Source of the DNA: Bradyrhizobium tropiciagri
Lineage (GTDB): Bacteria; Pseudomonadota; Alphaproteobacteria; Rhizobiales; Xanthobacteraceae
DNA length: 64,000 nucleotides
Assembly (NCBI RefSeq): GCF_001189845.1
Contig: NZ_LFLZ01000003.1
Location: forward strand, 1-64,000
Direction: 5' to 3'
Shown: positions 58,344 to 64,000 of the stretch, in pieces
Layout: each line of letters opens with the position of its first letter
Position numbering within the stretch: the first letter of the stretch is position 1
Translations under genes and position numbers: made by a program
The notes under the pieces: generated by a model
What the model saw: the letters and a program-made list of their open reading frames with translations, nothing else
Database searches by the model: none
What the model was told of the DNA's origin: nothing

Positions 58344-59962
58344 ATGCAGGGCGGCGCTGCAGGATCGGCCTACCGCGGCAGGACCGCCTCGATCGGCTTT
58401 GCCCATGGTCCGCTGGTTCGCGTCGACGCGGGCGCGGGCGGCGAGCGGGTGGCCGGCACGCTGGTCGAGGAGGCGCTCGCTTGCGCAAGGCGATCGATCT
58501 CGCCAGCGGGCAGATCGCCGATCTTGCCGCCAGCGCCGGCGGTGAAGCCGCGCAGATCCTCGAATTCCAGGTCGCATTGCTGGAGGACGAGGATCTGATC
58601 GAAGCGATCTTCGCGTCGATCGGCGAGGGACGTCCGGCCGACGTCGCATGGCGTTCGACGCTCGACGAGCAGATCGCGGAGTACAATTCGGCGGCGGATG
58701 AGTATCTGCAGGCGCGCTCGTCGGACCTTGCGGACCTGCGCGACCGCGTGGTCCACATCCTGCGCGGCGACGAAGGCGAGCCGCTGAAGATTCCGAGTGG
58801 AGGCGTCGTCTGTGCCGACGACCTGCCGCCGTCGCGCTTCCTGGAGATCGACTGGTCCGGTGGCGGCGGCCTCGCGCTGCTGCACGGCAGTCCGACGAGC
58901 CATGTCGCGATGCTGGCGCGCGCGCGCGGCATCCCGATGGTGGTGCAACTCGGCGCCATTCCGGATGCCGGCGCCACGGCGCTGCTCGACGGCGAAGGCG
59001 CGACACTGGAGCTCGATCCCAGCGCCGAGCAGGTACGCATTTTCGAGAAGCGGCGCGAAAGCCATCGCAAGAGCCGGGCATCCGCGCGCGCGATCCTGCG
59101 GCGGCCGACCGCCTCGTGGCGCGGCGAGCACATCAAGCTCCTGATCAACATCCAGCGCGTCGACGATCTCGAGCATGCGGATGCGCAATATGCCGACGGC
59201 ATCGGCCTGATGCGGACGGAATTCCTGCTCGCCGGGCACAGCGAGCTGCCGGATGAGGAGACCCAATTCCAGGCTTATGATGCCGTGTTGCGCTGGGCCG
59301 GGCAGCGGCCCGTGACGATCCGCACCTTCGATGCCGGCGGCGACAAGCCGGTGCCCAGCTTTACCTTCGACGGCGAACCCAATCCGTTCCTCGGCGTCCG
59401 CGGCTTGCGGCTCTGCCTTGCCCGGCCCGAGATTTTCGCCGTCCAGCTCCGGGCGCTCGCCCGCGCCGCGGTGCGCGGCAATCTCAAGGTCATGTTCCCG
59501 ATGGTGACGCAGGCCGACGAACTCGAGGCGGGGCGGAAGCTGTTCGCCGACGTCGTGCAGCGCTTGCAGGCGGACGGCATTGCCGCGATGCTCCCGGAGC
59601 TCGGAATCATGGTCGAGGTTCCGGCGGCGGCCCTGGCGGTCTCGAGCTTCAAGGCCTCCTTCTTCTCGATCGGCTCGAACGATCTCGCGCAATATGTCCT
59701 GGCTTGCGATCGTTCCAACGGAGCTCTTGCCCCCCTGATGGACCCCCTGCATCCTGCAGTGCTCGAACTGATTTCGCGGACCGCGGAGCACGGCCGCCGC
59801 GCCGGCGTCAGTGTCAGCCTGTGCGGCGACATGGCGGGCGATCCGCGCTGTCTTCCCGCGCTAATGAATTGCGGCCTGCGCGAATTGTCCGTGAACGCAT
59901 CGGCGCTGGCGCAGATCAAGCAGACCATCGACCGGCTGAGCAGCGGAGGCGGTGTTGGCTGA
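58344..59962 (+). pseudogene. PTS enzyme I (PEP-protein phosphotransferase), frame broken near 58480
   Basis: Starts the relay by taking phosphate from PEP. The N-terminal part reads YRGRTASIGFAHGPLVRV. At GGCGCTCGCTTGCGCAAGG one base is missing; restoring it gives EEALA-LRKAIDLASGQ and the whole downstream protein: phospho-His loop LLHGSPTSHVAMLARARG, PEP-site GLMRTEFLLAG, TIRTFDAGGDKP, MFPMVTQADEL and SIGSNDLAQYVLACDR. Repaired length 539 aa, close to a standard EI. Start 58344 has GGAG upstream; 58329 is also in frame. Without the repair no EI could serve this DhaM system locally. Confidence 0.9.
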
Positions 59963-60377
59963 TACGGCGGCCGATGAAGCGCCCGAAGCCGGCGCGGTTG
60001 CGGCCTACAAGCGCATCTTCAAGGAGGTGCTGGAGAGCCGTCCGTCAGGCATGCGGCTGCGCCTCGCCCATGCCATGGGCAAGAACCGCAGTTTCGTCAG
60101 CCAGATCAGCAATCCGGCCTATCCGGTGCCGATCCCGGTGCAGCATCTCAACACGATCTTCGATGTCTGCCACTTCCCGCCGCAGGCGAAGGCCGCCTTT
60201 CTTCGCGCCTATGCGCGGGCGCATCCGCGCCGCGTCGGCCGGCTCAGCGAAGGCTCGCACGAGCGGACGCTGACCTTGCATCTGCCGGATCTCGGCAGCG
60301 GCAAGCGCAACGCCGAGCTCGACACGCTGCTGCAGGAATTCACGCGGCGCCTGATCGGCATCATGCGGGAAAAATAG
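59952..60377 (+). CDS. HTH-like putative regulator within the Dha operon
   Basis: 141 aa. The segment AYKRIFKEVLESRPSGMRLRLAHAMGKNRSFVSQISNP resembles the XRE-type helix-turn-helix (MGKNRSFVSQISN as recognition part), followed by VPVPIPVQHLNTIFDVCHF and a C-terminal region with LTLHLPDLGSGKRNAELDTLLQEFTRRL. It starts inside the end of EI (GTG 59952 or TTG 59955 with GGAGG upstream) and ends 36 bp before dhaK. Probable DNA-binding regulator of this operon or a Dha-responsive adaptor; not proven. Confidence 0.65.
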   Translation: MLADTAADEAPEAGAVAAYKRIFKEVLESRPSGMRLRLAHAMGKNRSFVSQISNPAYPVPIPVQHLNTIFDVCHFPPQAKAAFLRAYARAHPRRVGRLSEGSHERTLTLHLPDLGSGKRNAELDTLLQEFTRRLIGIMREK

Positions 60378-60413
60378 GCGAAAACGCCGGACCGACGAAG
60401 CGGGGAGGACACC

Positions 60414-61397
60414 ATGAAGAAGTTCATCAATGCGATCGACAACGTGCTCAGCGAGAGCCTCGACGGCTTCGCGGCCGCGCATGCCGATCTGGTCACGCTG
60501 GGCGCCGAACGCAAATTCGTTCGCCGCCGCGAGCTGAACCGCAACAAGGTCGCGCTGGTCTCGGGCGGCGGCAGCGGGCATGAGCCGCTGCATGCCGGCT
60601 TCGTCGGCCACGGCATGCTGGATGCCGCCTGTCCCGGACAGGTATTCACCTCGCCGACGCCGGACCAGATCGTCGAGGCCGCGCAGGCGGTCGCGGGCGA
60701 TGCCGGGGTGTTGTTCATCGTCAAGAACTATGCCGGCGACCGCATGAACTTCGAGATGGCGGCCGAGATCGCCGAAGGCCGTACCGCCACCATCGTGACC
60801 GATGACGACGTCGCGGTCGAGAAATCGACCTACAGCATCGGGCGTCGCGGCGTCGCCGGCACCTTGATCGTCGAGAAGATCGTCGGCGCCGCCGCCGAGA
60901 AGGGCGCCGATCTTGCGACCTGCGTGGCGCTCGGCGAGCGCGTCAACGCGCGGACGCGCTCGATGGGCGTGGCGCTGACCAGCTGCACCGTGCCTGCCGC
61001 GGGCACGCCGACCTTCGCGCTCGGCGAGGACGAGATGGAGATGGGCGTCGGCATCCACGGCGAGCCGGGCCGTCGCCGTGTCAAGCTCGCACAGGCCGAC
61101 GCGATCGCTTCGGAAATGACGACCGCCATTGCGGAGGATCTCGCGGCCCCCGCGGGCTCCGAGGCCCTGCTGCTGGTCAACGGCTTCGGCGGCACGCCAA
61201 CGATCGAGCTCTATCTGATGTACAATGCGGCGCGCCGCATGCTCGAGCAGTGCGGCCTACGCATCGCGCGCTCGCTGGTCGGCAGCTACGTCACCTCGCT
61301 GGATATGGCCGGCTGCTCGCTCACGGTAAGCCTGCTCGACGCCAAGACGGCCGCGCTGTGGGACGCCCCGGTGCGTACCGCCGCACTGAAATGGTGA
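60414..61397 (+). CDS. dhaK: Dihydroxyacetone kinase subunit DhaK
   Basis: 327 aa. Substrate-binding subunit: dihydroxyacetone is covalently held as hemiaminal by His215 in GVGIHGEPGR; the other site residues are in ALVSGGGSGHEPLHAGFVG (51-65) and FIVKNYAGDRMNF. It receives phosphate from DhaL to give dihydroxyacetone phosphate for glycolysis. GGGGAGGA precedes ATG 60414. Last gene of the operon beginning at 51298; separated from dhaLM by HPr, EI and the HTH gene. Confidence 0.94.
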   Translation: MKKFINAIDNVLSESLDGFAAAHADLVTLGAERKFVRRRELNRNKVALVSGGGSGHEPLHAGFVGHGMLDAACPGQVFTSPTPDQIVEAAQAVAGDAGVLFIVKNYAGDRMNFEMAAEIAEGRTATIVTDDDVAVEKSTYSIGRRGVAGTLIVEKIVGAAAEKGADLATCVALGERVNARTRSMGVALTSCTVPAAGTPTFALGEDEMEMGVGIHGEPGRRRVKLAQADAIASEMTTAIAEDLAAPAGSEALLLVNGFGGTPTIELYLMYNAARRMLEQCGLRIARSLVGSYVTSLDMAGCSLTVSLLDAKTAALWDAPVRTAALKW

Positions 61398-61449
61398 TCG
61401 TCGCCGCAACGAGAAACGCCTTCACGCTCGCCGCGTTTTGGCGAGCGGC

Positions 61450-62172
61450 CTAGTCCCGGCCAGCCTCAATGAACTTGTCCGCCGTCAGCCCGGGATTTGT
61501 CAGGAGCACTTCGTGACTCCCCGCCATGCCGACCAGACGGAAGACACCAAGCCGATTGGACAAGCGCGGGTGACGGCCCCATTCGCCTTGCGAAATATCG
61601 TTGTCTTCGTAGGGCGCGAGATAGCTGAACGCCGGCGGCACCTTGTCCCAACCGGTCATGTCGGCCTTGTCGGTGAACGCCCCGAACGGTTGCGGCCGGA
61701 GCATGTCGTAGGCCTCCCGGGCGTGTTCCGCCGTTCCGTCATTGAAAAACGCATCGCGCCAAACCATGAACGGCAGCACGACGGAGCCGTCCCTACGCTC
61801 GTCGGCGCTTGCCTGCAGCGCCGCGCGCAGGTGCGGCGGGATTTCGTCCACGAGCGCGCGCCCGTGCCCCGGCACGAACGCGGCGAAGAAAACAAGGCGG
61901 CGGACGCGCTCGGGCATTTCGATCGCCACACGCGATATCAGATAGCCGCCCCAACTATGTCCGACCAGCACATAGTCGCGCAGGTCGTGCTTTCTGATGT
62001 AGTCGATGATCGGCGCTGCTGCGCCATGCAGACCGACTTGCTTGTCGTCATGCGGGCCCAGCCCTCCGGCGGTTGGAGTATGAACCTCGTGGCCGGCCGT
62101 TTCCAGGTGGCTACGTACCGGATCCCAGAGTTCGCCGTAATGCCAGGCGCCATGAACAAGTACGAACCGCAT
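61450..62172 (-). CDS. Alpha/beta hydrolase
   Basis: 240 aa. FVLVHGAWHYGELWDPVRSHL is the HG oxyanion part, the nucleophile Ser is in VLVGHSWGGYL, and the catalytic His is probably in MAGSHEVLLTNPG. It resembles the salicylate-esterase-like/AcuE-type short hydrolases. Substrate unknown. ATG 62172 with GGAG at seven bases is preferred to the upstream ATG 62184. It lies 134 bp downstream of the AraC-type regulator gene on the same strand and could be its target. Confidence 0.9.
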   Translation of the reverse strand: MRFVLVHGAWHYGELWDPVRSHLETAGHEVHTPTAGGLGPHDDKQVGLHGAAAPIIDYIRKHDLRDYVLVGHSWGGYLISRVAIEMPERVRRLVFFAAFVPGHGRALVDEIPPHLRAALQASADERRDGSVVLPFMVWRDAFFNDGTAEHAREAYDMLRPQPFGAFTDKADMTGWDKVPPAFSYLAPYEDNDISQGEWGRHPRLSNRLGVFRLVGMAGSHEVLLTNPGLTADKFIEAGRD

Positions 62173-62306
62173 GAGCCGCTCCATCGTTGCCGCCGTCCTG
62201 ATGACGGCGTCGGATCGGCAGATGCTCCATCGATCGAAGCAATGTCGCTAGCGGCTTCACGAATATCGAAATCGGAAACGCGCATTTCTGCTGACGCTGC
62301 GATCGT

Positions 62307-63302
62307 TCAGGTCCGCTTCGCCAGGACGTCGGATGGCCTTCGGCCGTAGCGCGCCTTGTAGTGTGCGGCGAATTCTCCGAGGTGGAGGAAGCCCCAGCGC
62401 AAGGCGACGTCGGTGACGGAAACGCTTCCGGGCGCGGCTGACGACAGGATCGCATGAACCCTGTCCAACCGCTCGGTCCGCAGCCAACGGCCGGGCGAGG
62501 TGCCGAATTCGCGCTGGAAGGCGAGTTGCAGGCTCCGCAAGCTCAGGCCGGCGTGCCGCGCGACATCCGTGAGCCGGATAGGCTCCTCGATATGATCCCG
62601 CATATACTCGATGGCGCGGCGCATCTGCGCGGTAGATGCGTGCCGGCTGACTGCCATGATCGAGTTGGTGAAATTGTTCGGCAGCGAAAGCAGCAAGGAT
62701 TGAATGATCAGCTCTTCAAGCTGGACGGACAGCCTTGCGCGATCAAGCGCCGAGCCAGCCATCGAAAGGCTCGCGGCTGCTTCGAGGAGGTACAGCCAGA
62801 AGGCTGGCATACCGGCGACCGGGAGTTGGAAATCGACGGATTGAGGCTTCGCAGCGCCGATCATCGTGGCGCAAATCGTTTCGACGCGGCGACGATTCAA
62901 TCTCAGCACGACCTGGTCGAATGCAGCACCGATCTCGAAACGAAATTGACGATAGGGGCTGACAATGGCGCCATGTCCCGGCGAGACCGACGCATCCTCC
63001 GATCCGTATGCGAATCGCGCATTGCCTCGCAAGGGCAGTGTGATCAGGAAATTGTCTTCCTCCGGCACCGCCGGAGCAACAATCACATCGGCGCCGTAGT
63101 GCAGACGATTGAGCGAGAACGTGCCGATCGGGAGATGATGAAGTGTTGTCGAGAGTGTCGTCCTCCGGTCTGTGATGCGGAGCTGGTGCGGTCGCAGTGC
63201 CCGGGTGCAGCCGTCGACGACCTCATCGAGGTCGTTGCTGCTCAGGACGAGCGACTGCTGTTGGAAAAGCCTGTCAGCCAGTTGCACTGTGGGCATCGCC
63301 AT
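62307..63302 (-). CDS. AraC family transcriptional regulator
   Basis: 331 aa. The N-terminal part (1-210) is an AraC-binding-domain-like cupin/ligand domain (LHHLPIGTFSLNRLHYGADV). The C-terminal HTH region reads RAIEYMRDHIEEPIRLTDVARHAGLSLRSLQLAFQREFGTSPGRWLR and VTDVALRWGFLHLGEFAAHYKARYGRRPSDVL, the complete AraC/XylS signature. AGGTGA precedes ATG 63302. May control the adjoining hydrolase; ligand unknown. Confidence 0.92.
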   Translation of the reverse strand: MAMPTVQLADRLFQQQSLVLSSNDLDEVVDGCTRALRPHQLRITDRRTTLSTTLHHLPIGTFSLNRLHYGADVIVAPAVPEEDNFLITLPLRGNARFAYGSEDASVSPGHGAIVSPYRQFRFEIGAAFDQVVLRLNRRRVETICATMIGAAKPQSVDFQLPVAGMPAFWLYLLEAAASLSMAGSALDRARLSVQLEELIIQSLLLSLPNNFTNSIMAVSRHASTAQMRRAIEYMRDHIEEPIRLTDVARHAGLSLRSLQLAFQREFGTSPGRWLRTERLDRVHAILSSAAPGSVSVTDVALRWGFLHLGEFAAHYKARYGRRPSDVLAKRT

Positions 63303-63470
63303 CGGTCACCTCGTGTAACCTCGTGCCGGTAGACTACCGGTTCTCCCTCGACTTTTGCACGCCCTTTGTTCTTGAAGGTTGGTTCTTGAAGGTTGCTCCG
63401 CCGGCAGCCTCTGAATTGAAGCAGCCGACTGCCCGTCGACAGCGTAACGCGAGGCAGCCGCCTGCCGGCG

Positions 63471-64000
63471 TCACTGAGCCTTTCGAATCGTTGCGCGTCG
63501 CTTCTTGCGAGACTCCGGTGACGTTGCTGCGGAGGTCCGTTGATCCTCCTCAAACTTGAGCGTCGCCTTGACATGCTCCGCAAGTTTCACCGCGCTGTCG
63601 GCGTTCGACGCGAGGCGGGACAGCAGCTGAGACAGCACCTTGAACTCATCGCGCGTCAGCATCCCGAACAGCGCATCGTTGACGGGGCGTTGCAGGGCGG
63701 CAAGACGGGTCAATAAACCGAGGCCGTGCTGGGTGAGCGTGAGTTGCACGCGCCGCCGGTCGTCCGGATGCGGGCTCTTCTCGAGGAGGCCGTCGGAGAC
63801 CAGCTTGTTGATCTCGTTGGTGACAAAGGCGCCGCTCAGATACAGCCGTTCGGCGACCTGATTGACTCCCATCGGCTCTTCCGCCGTCGAATTCTTGATT
63901 GCGATCAGGATCAGATACTGAGTGGTCGACAGGTCGACGAAGTTCGCGAATATCTCACGGCAGGCTTCAAGGCTGCGTCCGAAGGCGAAATAGTCGTAGA
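63471..64000 (-). CDS. MarR family transcriptional regulator, 5' end beyond the window
   Basis: The frame is open to the window edge, so the N-terminus is missing; 176 codons are visible. LSTTQYLILIAIKN, MGVNQVAERLYLSGAFVTNEINKLVSDGLLEKSPHPDDRRRVQLTLT is the winged HTH with the DxRxxx wing, typical for MarR. The C-terminal helix ends with a Ser/Lys/Arg-rich tail (SPESRKKRRATIRKAQ). Ligand and target unknown. Confidence 0.88.
   Translation of the reverse strand, partial: YDYFAFGRSLEACREIFANFVDLSTTQYLILIAIKNSTAEEPMGVNQVAERLYLSGAFVTNEINKLVSDGLLEKSPHPDDRRRVQLTLTQHGLGLLTRLAALQRPVNDALFGMLTRDEFKVLSQLLSRLASNADSAVKLAEHVKATLKFEEDQRTSAATSPESRKKRRATIRKAQ

Overview
The window looks like a chromosomal segment of an alphaproteobacterium in the Nitrobacteraceae, most likely Bradyrhizobium or a close relative. 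The evidence is uniformly GC-rich coding sequence, a cyclic beta-glucan exporter (NdvA type), the cell-cycle regulator TrcR (DUF1013), a TRAP-TAXI transporter with its DUF1850 partner, and the dense scatter of palindromic intergenic repeats typical of that group. No rRNA, tRNA, CRISPR array, insertion sequence, integrase or phage gene was seen.

Layout. 0-9 kb: mixed genes (aldo/keto reductase, thioesterase, Nudix hydrolase, small secreted proteins, a CitE-like lyase, a degenerate REC-EAL protein, an MFS transporter). 9.2-12.9 kb: TRAP-TAXI uptake system (binding protein, fused permease, DUF1850 protein). 13-20 kb: SDR oxidoreductase, CPA1 antiporter, TPR/LprI-like secreted protein, propionyl-CoA synthetase, lipoprotein, acyltransferase. 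20.3-25 kb: housekeeping block trcR (convergent), ispH-thrB-rnhA, peroxiredoxin, DUF924. 25-31.7 kb: long-chain acyl-CoA ligase, D-Ala-D-Ala carboxypeptidase with a long Ala/Lys/Pro tail, ndvA, orphan binding protein. 32-43.3 kb: Tyr/Gly-rich secreted protein, HisE-like protein, DedA protein, two nitronate monooxygenase paralogues, thioesterase, hybrid histidine kinase, second acyl-CoA ligase and small hypotheticals.

Two accessory modules stand out. At 43.3-48.3 kb lies a defence-like island: a divergent TIR-domain gene, a patatin phospholipase, a SLOG-like nucleotide-binding protein, and a deoxyribosyltransferase-like/TPR (TRAFs-binding type) protein. This is the combination expected of an NAD-derived-signal immune system and is the best candidate here for an under-described system. 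At 51.3-61.4 kb is a long operon that encodes a five-part ABC importer (two ATPases), a tiny membrane protein, and a complete PEP-dependent dihydroxyacetone kinase relay as separate genes (EI, HPr, DhaM, DhaL, DhaK) with an embedded HTH-like protein. It implies import and phosphorylation of dihydroxyacetone or a related triose/polyol.

A quality warning applies to the whole window. Six conserved genes (aldo/keto reductase, CitE-like lyase, acyltransferase, essential ispH, second nitronate monooxygenase, PTS enzyme I) each have a reading frame broken in a way that one missing base explains exactly. Because one of them is essential, most or all are probably sequencing/assembly deletions rather than true pseudogenes.
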